DNA of 64,000 nt from Sphingobacterium sp. (GCA_031253985.1 JAIRVH010000043.1:78490-142489), one strand, 5' to 3'. Positions 55,314 to 63,802 are shown, numbered from the stretch's first letter. Made by a program: numbers and translations. The notes: a model not told the origin generated them from the letters alone.

Positions 55314-55319
55314 CTTTCA

Positions 55320-55364
55320 CAAAAGTAGCATGATACACCCAAGAAACTTTACGGAAAACCGTAA
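55320..55364 (-). promoter_or_regulatory. TTACGG-palindrome promoter (site d)
   Basis: TTACGG-AAAA-CCGTAA (55349-55364), 21 bp, TACTTTTG on the minus strand (55327-55320). It lies 18 bases past the response-regulator stop. Confidence 0.65.
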
Positions 55365-55382
55365 TCCTATATAAGAGATTAT

Positions 55383-56048
55383 TTATATGAAGCCTAATTC
55401 TTTACAGTATGCAACAAGCTGTTCGTTTTTAGTATATCCAAGTACATCCTTCATGAGATTGAGCCGTTTCTCAATACTACTCAGGCTCGACGGCCGAATA
55501 TCACGTTGCTGGAGATACTCGGGCATTTCCTTTTGGGATACACCTTCGTACAGGAGTTTAATGATATGTAGGTCAAACTGCGTAAACTCATGCGAGTTCT
55601 GCTCCTGAATGAATTTTTTACTGTCGGGCGATTGGTACGTGCGGTTCTGATCAACAGCTTGCAATGCCTCGCGCAGATGTTGTCCATCGCGGCGTGCTTT
55701 ACGTACCAATCCATCGATCTCGTTATTCTTGAACATATCATTGATCAAAGATGAGCGGTCCTTGGCCGTCAGCACAATAACCTTGATATCTGGCTGTACA
55801 AGTTTGACGGCTTTGATCAGAGAGAGTCCATCTTTTATCTCCTGCGGACTATCATCATCTTCAAATTCGATATCCGTAATGAGTAGGTCATATGGCTCGC
55901 CATCGCGGATCGCATTTTTAATCCAGGTCAGTGCATGGTCGCAATAATAAACGTATTTGGTATTGTGAATACCGAGGTCGTGCAGGGTTTTCTGCACAGA
56001 AATGTTGGCTATCTCGTGGTCTTCGGCAATGAGTACTTTCTTAAACAT
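55383..56048 (-). CDS. NarL/LuxR-type response regulator
   Basis: A 221-residue protein. Receiver domain 1-130 with Glu9/Asp10, phospho-acceptor Asp59 (LLITDIEF), Thr near 99 (IVLTAKDR) and Lys near 122; C-terminal LuxR-type HTH (from about 155, FDLHIIKLLYEGVSQKEMPE). It is the partner of the histidine kinase 14 bases upstream. The TTACGG palindromes around it, in front of nuclease, YidD and Srf-like genes, are candidate binding sites, not proven. Confidence 0.9.
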   Translation of the reverse strand: MFKKVLIAEDHEIANISVQKTLHDLGIHNTKYVYYCDHALTWIKNAIRDGEPYDLLITDIEFEDDDSPQEIKDGLSLIKAVKLVQPDIKVIVLTAKDRSSLINDMFKNNEIDGLVRKARRDGQHLREALQAVDQNRTYQSPDSKKFIQEQNSHEFTQFDLHIIKLLYEGVSQKEMPEYLQQRDIRPSSLSSIEKRLNLMKDVLGYTKNEQLVAYCKELGFI

Positions 56049-56062
56049 ACATTATTGTCTTT

Positions 56063-57766
56063 TTATAATGGGATAGTGGTCGTGATATTGAGCCCTTTTC
56101 CCGGTTCATTCACAAAGGTAATTTTACCACCGAGGCTTTCAATACGGGAAACCGTATTGGCTAGACCTTTTCCTTTCGATTTTTCTTGTGGGATCCCTAC
56201 ACCATTATCTTTATAGAATATCTTGAGCTCTTGGTCTGTTAATTCAAAACGTACGACGACCTGTTCAGCCTGACTATGCTTCTTCATATTGACCATCAGC
56301 TCCTGAAGCACATGCTTGACTTCATCCTTGATACGTTTGCTGATATTGTCCCACTGTTCGGCATCATTACCAGCGATTAATACCCGACGATGGTCAGCCG
56401 CAAAGGATTTGAGCAGGCTTGCCAGTTGCTCGTTATAAGGTGTCTCTGTAATTGTTTCCTGTTCGACATCGTGCGAGATATCGCGCGACTGGTGGTACAT
56501 ATTTTCCAGTTTATCGAGCACACCATCGCGGTCTACCTCATCGCCATGTTCGATTTCCGACATCACCCGGTAGATACCATTGGCCACGACATCGTGAATC
56601 TTTTTAGAAAGATGAAGCTGTGTTTCTTTGACGCGGTTCTGTGCTTCGAGTTCAAGACGTTGCTTGCGCCTTTTGTACCAAAGGGTTCCCCCACCAACAG
56701 CTAATAGGAGTAAAAAAATACTTGCACCTGTAATGGCACGTTGTCTGACCAGGCGGTTCTGCTTTTCGACATTTTCTTTTTCTAAACGCAGGTTATCGGC
56801 TTTATTTTTTTCGACTTCATAGCGGATCAGGGCGAACTGGTTTTTGGCGGCAGAGCGGGCTTGCTGGATGCTGTCATTAAGCTGCTTAAATTTTAAAAAA
56901 TACAACCGGATATCATGAGGGTCTGATATTTCAATTAATTTATTTAATGCGTTGATTTGGTCTCCAGGGCTATTTATGTTTTTTGCAGTTGAATAGCGTT
57001 TAATGGCATAAAATAAAGCCGAATCTTTATTTACAATTTCATAGTATTCTGCGAGATGTGTATAACTTGAATTTACTCCCCATAAATCACCTTTGGACAT
57101 ACGAATTTTCATCGCTTTTAGAAAATCAATATTTGCAGGATATTCGTGATTTTTTAACCATCTCGTTTTTGCCAGATTTGTTAATATCCTAGGATATTCA
57201 GCGTCTTTAGGTTGAACTTGTTTAATAATATGTTCAAAAATTGCTAATGCATCATCATAACGTTTTGCATATTGATAGCTTAGGGCAAGGTTATTTTCGT
57301 ATATTCTGCGGTTTGCCGAATCTGTCGAAAAATTGATAGCCTGTTTGTAAAAGCTAATCGCTTGATCATAATCCTTCAAGTAATCGGTAACCGCTCCAAG
57401 ATTGTTATAATTTATACTAAGATAAAAATGATGTTTAATATCTTTTTTGTCTAGATAATCTAAAGCTTGTAGAGAGGTTTCTTGCGATCCAAAATAGTCT
57501 CCTTCTTCTCCTTGAGTGATAGCCATATTTATGATCGATTTAGCTACAGACAAGCTATCATTAATTTCCAGATATATTTGTCTTGCTTTATTGAAATAAA
57601 GATATGAACTATCAGATTGTCTTATATCTACAAATGCTTTCGCTCTATTGTAATATAAGTCACCTTCTTTTTGCGAATTTTTAAGTTGATTATCTTTATC
57701 ACTCTCCATTCGCGTACAAGAAAGAAATATAAAAAGTAAGGAAATATATAGGCTTAAATGCTTCAA
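56063..57766 (-). CDS. TPR sensor histidine kinase (HPK7-type)
   Basis: A 567-residue protein. A lipoprotein-like signal (FIFLSCTRM), TPR repeats (about 35-290; FYKQAINFSTDSANRRIYEN), a TM segment near 345 (TGASIFLLLLAVGGGTLW), the phospho-His in HLSKKIHDVVANGIY, and a HATPase domain with N-box ELMVNMKKHSQA and G-box FYKDNGVGIP at the end. It senses with an extracytoplasmic TPR region and signals to the 55383 regulator. The two genes form one operon. Confidence 0.9.
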   Translation of the reverse strand: MKHLSLYISLLFIFLSCTRMESDKDNQLKNSQKEGDLYYNRAKAFVDIRQSDSSYLYFNKARQIYLEINDSLSVAKSIINMAITQGEEGDYFGSQETSLQALDYLDKKDIKHHFYLSINYNNLGAVTDYLKDYDQAISFYKQAINFSTDSANRRIYENNLALSYQYAKRYDDALAIFEHIIKQVQPKDAEYPRILTNLAKTRWLKNHEYPANIDFLKAMKIRMSKGDLWGVNSSYTHLAEYYEIVNKDSALFYAIKRYSTAKNINSPGDQINALNKLIEISDPHDIRLYFLKFKQLNDSIQQARSAAKNQFALIRYEVEKNKADNLRLEKENVEKQNRLVRQRAITGASIFLLLLAVGGGTLWYKRRKQRLELEAQNRVKETQLHLSKKIHDVVANGIYRVMSEIEHGDEVDRDGVLDKLENMYHQSRDISHDVEQETITETPYNEQLASLLKSFAADHRRVLIAGNDAEQWDNISKRIKDEVKHVLQELMVNMKKHSQAEQVVVRFELTDQELKIFYKDNGVGIPQEKSKGKGLANTVSRIESLGGKITFVNEPGKGLNITTTIPL

Positions 57767-57829
57767 CTATATGATTATTTAAACCTAAAATAGTAAAAGT
57801 ATTTTTGAAAACAAAGTTGATCTATTCTT

Positions 57830-57858
57830 TAAAAAAAGAGGCGGTAAACCGCCTCTTT
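57830..57858 (-). terminator. Terminator of small ORF
   Basis: AAAGAGGCGGT-AA-ACCGCCTCTTT (57835-57858), followed on the minus strand by a T-run; 12 bases past the small-ORF stop. Confidence 0.85.
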
Positions 57859-57870
57859 CGTATGGATTAA

Positions 57871-58032
57871 TTAGGGACGTACCGTACCTTTGTCCCCTCC
57901 TGTGCCAGTTTCAGGTCCAGGATCTGTAGGAGGCGGAGTATGTGCCGTTTGTACTGTTGGTGTTCCTGCGCTAGGCTGTGAATTAGAAGGTTGACCGATT
58001 CCAAATAAAAAATATAATATTAAACTCCACAT
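57871..58032 (-). CDS. 53-residue proline/threonine-rich peptide
   Basis: ATG 58032 to TAA 57871. The peptide begins MWSLILYFLFGIGQPSNSQP, a hydrophobic segment of about 13 residues, then a Pro/Thr/Gly-rich polar tail (TPTVQTAHTPPPTDPGPETG). A strong terminator follows, so it has its own short transcript. It may be a small membrane peptide, possibly a partner or leader for the kinase operon. Similar short Pro-rich ORFs occur in Bacteroidota but I know no function. Confidence 0.5.
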   Translation of the reverse strand: MWSLILYFLFGIGQPSNSQPSAGTPTVQTAHTPPPTDPGPETGTGGDKGTVRP

Positions 58033-58066
58033 AACTCAAAAAATTAAAAGTCAAAAACTTGGTAGG

Positions 58067-58200
58067 TCCCGTGCCCCATGCACGGGATTGCTACAAATGT
58101 TTTCAGAAGGCCTTCTGAATTTTTTGGGAAGTAAGAGTGTCAATCGCGGGAGGCAGAAGCTGCTTCCCAAACCGGCTAAAGACTACCGCGAGATCTTCTC
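58067..58200. other. Hairpin cluster
   Basis: Stems at 58067-58087 (TCCCGTGC-CCCAT-GCACGGGA) and 58102-58119 (TTCAGAAGG-CCTTCTGAA, no loop), then GGGAAG/CTTCCC and TCGCGG/CCGCGA pairs up to about 58193. It would form the leader of the small ORF transcript. A similar TGGAAG-GT-CTTCCA element recurs at 58351-58364. Confidence 0.4.
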
Positions 58201-58406
58201 ATTGTGAAATCAGATTAGTATCTTAGTTTATATTTTAATCGATTTATCATCTGACTTCGAGAACAAAGTTATAGCCGTTAAAATCCTTTTTATCAAACGC
58301 TTCCAATGCTTCACAACATTTCATGATATTTCATAATGTTTCAAAAACTCTGGAAGGTCTTCCAAATTTTTCCAAACGGTCGAGATGATTTTTAGCGTTG
58401 TCAAGC

Positions 58407-58451
58407 GTACGGTTTCCCGTATTTTCCAATGCTGCAGAAATATTAATTTTG
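58407..58451 (+). promoter_or_regulatory. TTACGG-palindrome promoter (site e)
   Basis: GTACGG-TTTC-CCGTAT (58407-58422), 21 bp, TAATTTTG (58444-58451). The start codon of the next gene lies 5 bases after the -7 element, which implies a leaderless transcript. Confidence 0.6.
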
Positions 58452-58456
58452 GAATC

Positions 58457-59671
58457 ATGTTTGAGAATTTTCAAAAAGCTGTAAGAGACAGCTACCTAGA
58501 TTTAAAGAAAAACAGACAACTTGGTTTTTCCCGCGAATGGCCTTCAGCAGGGGACCTTAAGAATTGGTCTATTCAATGTTTTGAGAAGGGACTCTCTGAA
58601 GTTGATGAAATTGTATTCACTGATTATTTAAGAGAAAAAAATGAAAAGAAATTACAAAAGCAACTTGGTAAGTCACTCAGGGAAATAATTAAAGATTCGG
58701 ATACGGATAAATTCAGGGCTTTAAGAAATTTTATCATTGGAGATACAAAACGCAGCCCAGATAGAGACGTCGTAAAATTTCTCGCTGTACTAATTAATTT
58801 TCAACCGCGACCCTACAACTTTAATTATGGGAACGAAGTCCAAACAGATGGTGCAGCACCAGTTGATGATACGGTCATTCACGATAACACTTTCCCACCC
58901 TCTAACCAAGACAACGAAGATGAATCAGTTTACAACAAAAATTCGGACCACTTAGGAATTGACGTCAATGATATACATGAGCTAGCCTCTGACATACCAC
59001 TCGATCATCCGCAAGGACCTCTATGTCCTGAAGAAACTTGTAGCGTGACTATTTTTGAACATAAACCCGATATCATTCCAACACAATCAGAAGATCAAAT
59101 CGACATTAATTCAAGTGAGAGTAAAAATGAAAACGGTGAAAATTCAGAAACAAGAGAAATTCGACCTGTAAGTGATATAATTAATTCGGATGAGATAATT
59201 TTAGATAACAGCAATAAAGGAAATGAGAGTCAACAAAATGATCTTCGATCATTTTTCAAAAAAAACAAACTTGTATTGAGGTTTTCAGGTGTAGCACTTT
59301 TGCTATTGGCAATATTGACTACCGTACATTTTCTGACGCCTGAAGAGTGCATGTGCTGGAATGGAGAAAAATATATTGAGGTAGATTGTCAGAGTAAGAC
59401 ACAGCCTTATCAAGTGATAGGCTTAGATAAAAACAAACTCGAGGGATTTGTGAAAATAACGAGACCAGATACCCTAGGTCCCAAGGATGTAGGAAGAGTA
59501 TGGTATTCAAAAATCAATCATGAGGTGGAATTTTTTACTGGACCGGGTTATCATCCCACGGAATTCGGACGTTCCCTAAAAGCGGCCACCATGCGGATTT
59601 TAGATAGCTACGCAGGAGCAAACGCCAAAGGCGATCAAAACAAGAAATATGGTATTATGCAAAAGCAATAA
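58457..59671 (+). CDS. Single-pass membrane protein with N-terminal helical domain
   Basis: 404 residues from ATG 58457 (MFENFQKAVRDSYLDLKKNR); the frame to 58385 crosses the promoter and is not used. A helical cytoplasmic domain (1-115), a long acidic low-complexity linker (about 130-270), a TM segment near 285 (RFSGVALLLLAILTTVHFLT) and an extracytoplasmic Cys-containing domain. No family recognised. It has the same operator type as the Srf-like operon and may work with it. Confidence 0.7.
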   Translation: MFENFQKAVRDSYLDLKKNRQLGFSREWPSAGDLKNWSIQCFEKGLSEVDEIVFTDYLREKNEKKLQKQLGKSLREIIKDSDTDKFRALRNFIIGDTKRSPDRDVVKFLAVLINFQPRPYNFNYGNEVQTDGAAPVDDTVIHDNTFPPSNQDNEDESVYNKNSDHLGIDVNDIHELASDIPLDHPQGPLCPEETCSVTIFEHKPDIIPTQSEDQIDINSSESKNENGENSETREIRPVSDIINSDEIILDNSNKGNESQQNDLRSFFKKNKLVLRFSGVALLLLAILTTVHFLTPEECMCWNGEKYIEVDCQSKTQPYQVIGLDKNKLEGFVKITRPDTLGPKDVGRVWYSKINHEVEFFTGPGYHPTEFGRSLKAATMRILDSYAGANAKGDQNKKYGIMQKQ

Positions 59672-59703
59672 TCTTTTGTTGCTCAAATGCAATTACCAAA
59701 CGT

Positions 59704-59798
59704 AAAAAAAAAGCCAGATCTCGCGACCTGGCCTTTAAACTAAACTTAAACATATAATTAACTAATGGTTTGCCTTTTATCGCCGGCAAACCATCAGT
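59704..59798 (-). terminator. Double hairpin 3' end of NTF2 copy 4
   Basis: First stem 59761-59798 (ACTAATGGTTTGCC with GGCAAACCATCAGT, one G-U in RNA), second stem 59713-59732 (GCCAGGTC-GCGA-GATCTGGC on the minus strand) with T-run. Confidence 0.8.
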
Positions 59799-59807
59799 TG
59801 TAAAATT

Positions 59808-60254
59808 CTATTTATACGAGTTGATCGATTTGGATACTTTCCAGGCACCTCCCACACGCTCCACGGTAACTAAATCTGTCTTGGTAAAGTTTTCAAATTT
59901 CAACTTTACTTTAGCAATCATATAGTCTGCAGATTCCTCGATGATATCTGTGCTTACTGTACAGTTTAGCTTTTCGCCTTTTTGCTTTTTCAAGGATTTA
60001 ACCACTTCGCTACGGCTGTTAGACTGCGCATTGGAAGCTTGGATCTTTTGATTGAAATCAGCTGCGAATAATTGCTCTACACCTGCTGGTTCTCCTTCAG
60101 TCGTTACCGCAACATAGTGATCCAGTGCCGAGTCTGCTGTGGACAGGTTAACGTTAGCTTTTACTGTTTTTGAACCTGGTCCTTCAGCTGCCATGGCAAA
60201 AGAAGATACTGCGATTAAAGCTGCTGCTGCGAATGTTTTTACTAGAGTTTTCAT
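59808..60254 (-). CDS. Secreted NTF2/lumazine-binding-like protein, copy 4
   Basis: 148 residues, same fold. It differs from copy 1 at several mature positions (SKTVKANVNLSTADSALDHY; VERVGGAWKVS). It follows the second tailspike-like gene, mirroring copy 1. Confidence 0.85.
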   Translation of the reverse strand: MKTLVKTFAAAALIAVSSFAMAAEGPGSKTVKANVNLSTADSALDHYVAVTTEGEPAGVEQLFAADFNQKIQASNAQSNSRSEVVKSLKKQKGEKLNCTVSTDIIEESADYMIAKVKLKFENFTKTDLVTVERVGGAWKVSKSINSYK

Positions 60255-60300
60255 AATGTCTTTTTTTATATTGTTAATTTGTAGTTCTTATTTGTTGACT

Positions 60301-60337
60301 CAAAACTACAACACAATACGCCCCTAGCCTATGGGCT
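60301..60337 (-). promoter_or_regulatory. Conserved NTF2-gene promoter (copy 4)
   Basis: TAGTTTTG (60308-60301) and AGCC-TATG-GGCT (60326-60337). Confidence 0.65.
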
Positions 60338-60450
60338 TTAGACCAATGATCGGGAAAACTCGGTGAATGGCAGGAATGGGGAGGTGAAATAAATCCGAAT
60401 GACCTGTAATAGATAAAATAGGACCAGTAGATCTACCAGCCCTATTTTTA

Positions 60451-62295
60451 TCAAATTACCGGATAACCTACATTATACGAATTGTTGTTGGCATTAATTT
60501 GAATTGTCTGAAATGACAGAAGTCGGTCAGCCCTACCAAAGTTATCGATAGATGGAGCTACAAATGTAGATAGTATTAGCTTTACAAAATCGCCGTCCGG
60601 CGCAGCTGTAAGAACTGCCGTATCTTCATTGAAATGAGCCTTCGTTGTTGCGCCAGTAAAATTCGAATTGATTGGCTTTCCTGCATCTATATTAAGTATA
60701 GTACGCAATTTAAACTTATAGTATACATCATCAATTGCCCCGGAACCCATTCCTTCTGATGCAGGCATAATTAAAAAATCAACAATCGCTAATGTTGCAC
60801 CAACTGTGATCATTCCAGATGTCTTGGCTAATAACATAATATTAATCGTTCCGTTCGAAGTCCTGTCTTCCTGTCTAGTCATCAAACTTTTAATTCTGGC
60901 AATATTTATGCGAGCGACCACATGACCGTCCGACGAAAGATAGCTTGAACTCAATAACTCCTGTCTTTTTCGTTGAAATGAAACACGACTTTGAGTAGGG
61001 CTCACAACCATTCGGGCTCTTGAATACATATCAGCAGTAATTGAATTCCCTTCATAGAATTTAATCCGCGATTGGGGCTCGACCAGAGAATAGGAATTAG
61101 AGTTGTTGTTACGGAGACTTACATTTCCTAAATATTCAGCATCTGTGGTAAAATTTCCGTCAAACTTGATATCGGAAAACTCCACATCTATCTTCTGATC
61201 TTCGTGCGCTTGGAAGTTGTTACTATCAATAGCCAACCCCATGTAATTTGTTGCCGTTCCGAATTTAAAGTACAAATGGGCTTTGTAGGTTTTAATCTCA
61301 GGTTGATTATTACCCTCGAAATAATTTCCAGAAATTTTTCCGCCGGCTATTGGTCCAGAATACAAAAAAACTCCACCACTTTCAAATACGTTATCTACAA
61401 TCCTGGCAACATTTACTGTAGGTTTTCCGTCGATATTTTTAAACCAGATTCCGGATATACAGCCTTCACACATGTTATCTTTAAAAGTAAAGTTAAAGCA
61501 TCGATCAGCATCAACTATCCGTTCAACCTGTTCAAATATATTACCGGTAATCGTAACAGATTGTAAATACCCGTTTTTATAAGCGTCTGTGTCATTGGGT
61601 CTCTTTTCTTTATAAGATTTGATAACATGTTTAACCCTAAAAAAAGAACACTTGGTTATAAATACATTATAAATCCGATCCCCATCTACAAATGTACCGG
61701 AGAAAGGCGTCCCATCTATTATGTTTCCAATATCCGCGCCAGCATTTCTTACAACCAAATTATCGATAAAAACCTTTCCTGTGTACAAATTCTCTGTTGA
61801 ACCGGGCTTTAATAACGAAGACTGTGATGTTATCCAGCCGTCATTGACATTATTGGTTAAATGCACCGATCCGCCCTTACCACTAATCCGGTGTGAAGGA
61901 TATCTTTGTAATGTTGCATCTGGCAGCCCCAAATAGGAATCTGCGAGTAATTGGCAGGTAATTTCTATACTCCGATAACCTGAATTAAAAATTTGCTGTA
62001 TAAAAGGAGTGGAATCGGTATCTAAGCCAGCTTTTGCACCAAAATAAAGCGGATTAACCGCTTCTAGAAATTTATGTTCTAACTTAATTCCTGCTGTAGC
62101 AATAATGCTCCCGCCGTCATCTGAACCTGTAGTATCTGATAAACTGTAAACAATAGGACTAGGTGTATCCCCCGGCTGATAATACCCGAGGAGTTGTATA
62201 CCAGAATAGTAACCATCCTGTAACTCGGTAAGTTCGCATGCACATAAATTGCGCATATCTGACATTGTGTTTTTGATAAGAAATTGCTTTGCCAT
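60451..62295 (-). CDS. Tailspike-like beta-helix protein, second variant
   Basis: A 614-residue protein. Residues 1-75 share the constant head (MAKQFLIKNTMSDMRNLCAC) with the 26342 protein; the rest is unrelated in sequence but again beta-helix-like ('YFGAKAGLDTDSTPFIQQIF' opening, many N/G turns, ending NNNSYNVGYPVI). It lacks the head-fibre-like C-terminal tail of the first variant. A conserved head with exchanged tips is typical for receptor-binding fibres. It could bind or cut different capsules or glycans. Confidence 0.7.
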   Translation of the reverse strand: MAKQFLIKNTMSDMRNLCACELTELQDGYYSGIQLLGYYQPGDTPSPIVYSLSDTTGSDDGGSIIATAGIKLEHKFLEAVNPLYFGAKAGLDTDSTPFIQQIFNSGYRSIEITCQLLADSYLGLPDATLQRYPSHRISGKGGSVHLTNNVNDGWITSQSSLLKPGSTENLYTGKVFIDNLVVRNAGADIGNIIDGTPFSGTFVDGDRIYNVFITKCSFFRVKHVIKSYKEKRPNDTDAYKNGYLQSVTITGNIFEQVERIVDADRCFNFTFKDNMCEGCISGIWFKNIDGKPTVNVARIVDNVFESGGVFLYSGPIAGGKISGNYFEGNNQPEIKTYKAHLYFKFGTATNYMGLAIDSNNFQAHEDQKIDVEFSDIKFDGNFTTDAEYLGNVSLRNNNSNSYSLVEPQSRIKFYEGNSITADMYSRARMVVSPTQSRVSFQRKRQELLSSSYLSSDGHVVARINIARIKSLMTRQEDRTSNGTINIMLLAKTSGMITVGATLAIVDFLIMPASEGMGSGAIDDVYYKFKLRTILNIDAGKPINSNFTGATTKAHFNEDTAVLTAAPDGDFVKLILSTFVAPSIDNFGRADRLLSFQTIQINANNNSYNVGYPVI

Positions 62296-62320
62296 AATGT
62301 TGTTGTTTTTAAATCTTACA

Positions 62321-62391
62321 CAAACTTAGACTTCATTCAAGGGCTATTTGAGTGAAAAGCATCCAATGTGAGCGGTAGAATATACCTACCG
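62321..62391 (-). promoter_or_regulatory. Promoter and operator of tailspike-like gene (copy 2)
   Basis: TAAGTTTG (62328-62321) and CGGTAG-N7-CTACCG (62373-62391), same spacing as in copy 1. Confidence 0.6.
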
Positions 62392-62422
62392 AAAAGTCTA
62401 GGCGATGACCACGAAAAAACGT

Positions 62423-62506
62423 AAAAAAGCCACATCTCCCGACGTGGCCTTAATAAACATATGATTCACTAGTGGTCTACCTTTTATAACTGGCAAACCA
62501 CCAGCT
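62423..62506 (-). terminator. Double hairpin 3' end of NTF2 copy 5
   Basis: First stem 62468-62506 pairs through G-U changes relative to copy 2; second stem 62429-62448 is GCCACGTC-GGGA-GATGTGGC on the minus strand with T-run. Confidence 0.75.
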
Positions 62507-62514
62507 ATTGGATA

Positions 62515-62961
62515 CTACTTATAAGAATTGATCGATTTGGATACTTTCCAGTCATTGCCAACACGTTCCAAAGTCACAAGATCTGTTTTAGTAAAGTTTT
62601 CAAATTTCAAAGTCACTTTAGCGACCATATAGTCTGCCGATTCCTCTATGATATCTGTGCTTACGGTACAATTTAGCTTCTCGCCTTTTTGTTTTTTCAG
62701 AGATTTAATAACCTCGCTACGGCTGTTAGACTGCGAATTGGCAGCTTGGATTTTCTGATTAAAATCTTCCGCGAATAACTGCTCTACACCTGCTGATTCT
62801 CCTTCAGTAGTTACCGCTACATAATGATCCAAAGCGAAGTCTGCTGTTGAAAGGTTAACGTTTGTTTTTGTTGCTTTTGCTCCAGGTCCTTCAGCTGCCA
62901 TTGCGAAAGTTGATACGGCGATTAAGGCTGCTGCTGCGAATGTTTTTACTAGAATTTTCAT
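62515..62961 (-). CDS. Secreted NTF2/lumazine-binding-like protein, copy 5
   Basis: 148 residues, close to copies 1 and 3 (KATKTNVNLSTADFALDHYV; FAEDFNQKIQAANSQSNSRS). The signal begins MKILVKTFAAAALIAV, one residue different from the others. It is encoded upstream of the second tailspike-like gene. Confidence 0.85.
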   Translation of the reverse strand: MKILVKTFAAAALIAVSTFAMAAEGPGAKATKTNVNLSTADFALDHYVAVTTEGESAGVEQLFAEDFNQKIQAANSQSNSRSEVIKSLKKQKGEKLNCTVSTDIIEESADYMVAKVTLKFENFTKTDLVTLERVGNDWKVSKSINSYK

Positions 62962-63008
62962 AATGTCTTTATTTTATTGTGTTAGTTTTTAGTTCTTATT
63001 TGTTGACT

Positions 63009-63045
63009 CAAAACTACAACACAATACGCCCCTAACCTATGGGCT
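63009..63045 (-). promoter_or_regulatory. Conserved NTF2-gene promoter (copy 5)
   Basis: TAGTTTTG (63016-63009); the inverted repeat reads AACC-TATG-GGCT, with one arm base changed. Confidence 0.6.
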
Positions 63046-63130
63046 TTAGACCAACGATCAGGAAAACTCGGTGAGTAGCGGAAATGGGGAGGTGAAAATT
63101 TAATATCTTTAGAAAATCATTTTAATCTCA

Positions 63131-63577
63131 ATGGAAGCGCCAATACCACAAATGGGAAAACCTTACAACAAATTTTTGGAACGAGGCATTATTGCAGTGA
63201 CAATAGTAGATATAGTAGGATCGCTCTTATCCCAGTGGCTAAATTTTGATTATGGATGGTTCTCAATTTTCTCGGCAGCTATTTATATCGGGATGGCGTA
63301 TTTAATTGCACGCAAGCAGAATCTAAAAACAACGTTGTGGTCTACAACCAAATTAGCTTTATACGATACAACGATTGGATTCATGCTATCGCTGTTACTT
63401 GAAGCGAATAACGGCTATGATGACCAATTATATAAATTAGGCTTAGCAGGGTGGTTAATACTAATTATTGTATGGGCGTTACTTTCAAATGTTTTAGGCT
63501 TGATCGGATATAAACTAGCTATGTGGAGAAAAAAATCAAATTCTAATTCACCCGCAATGCTTAATGAATTGGAGTAG
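63131..63577 (+). CDS. Four-helix membrane protein
   Basis: A 148-residue integral membrane protein with TM segments near 20-38, 45-60, 75-95 and 110-130 (AGWLILIIVWALLSNVLGLI) and a basic C-terminus. No family recognised. It is cargo between NTF2 modules and points towards the second copy of the structured RNA candidate. Confidence 0.7.
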   Translation: MEAPIPQMGKPYNKFLERGIIAVTIVDIVGSLLSQWLNFDYGWFSIFSAAIYIGMAYLIARKQNLKTTLWSTTKLALYDTTIGFMLSLLLEANNGYDDQLYKLGLAGWLILIIVWALLSNVLGLIGYKLAMWRKKSNSNSPAMLNELE

Positions 63578-63634
63578 CAATAAAACTATTTTAAATCGGC
63601 TATTGTTCTTATTGTACAAAACGGCTATAAGCTG

Positions 63635-63802
63635 CCTTTCGAAAGAAAGGATGGACATAAAAATTGGCGTCGTACAGTGAAGATCCAATAGTCTTTAAAA
63701 ACATTGGATGACGAAACAAAGAAGAGGAAACGATAGGAAACATAAAAATTACTGTACAAATAAACGCTAAGAGAAAGGGTCTGATGAGAATCAGGCCCTT
63801 TT
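63635..63802 (+). ncRNA. Structured RNA candidate, copy B
   Basis: Same architecture as copy A: CCTTTC-GAAA-GAAAGG (63635-63650), ATCCAAT/ATTGGAT stem, GTACAGT (63672-63678) complementary to ACTGTAC (63751-63757), terminator 63774-63802. Changes relative to copy A lie in loops and joins only. It sits 58 bases past the membrane-protein stop. Confidence 0.6.

Larger units (their letters stand above)
57767..58456. other. Gap with small ORF and hairpin cluster
   Basis: 690 bases without a large gene. They contain a 53-codon ORF (57871-58032) with a terminator, a set of hairpins at 58067-58200, and the promoter of the 58457 gene. All are annotated separately. Confidence 0.5.
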
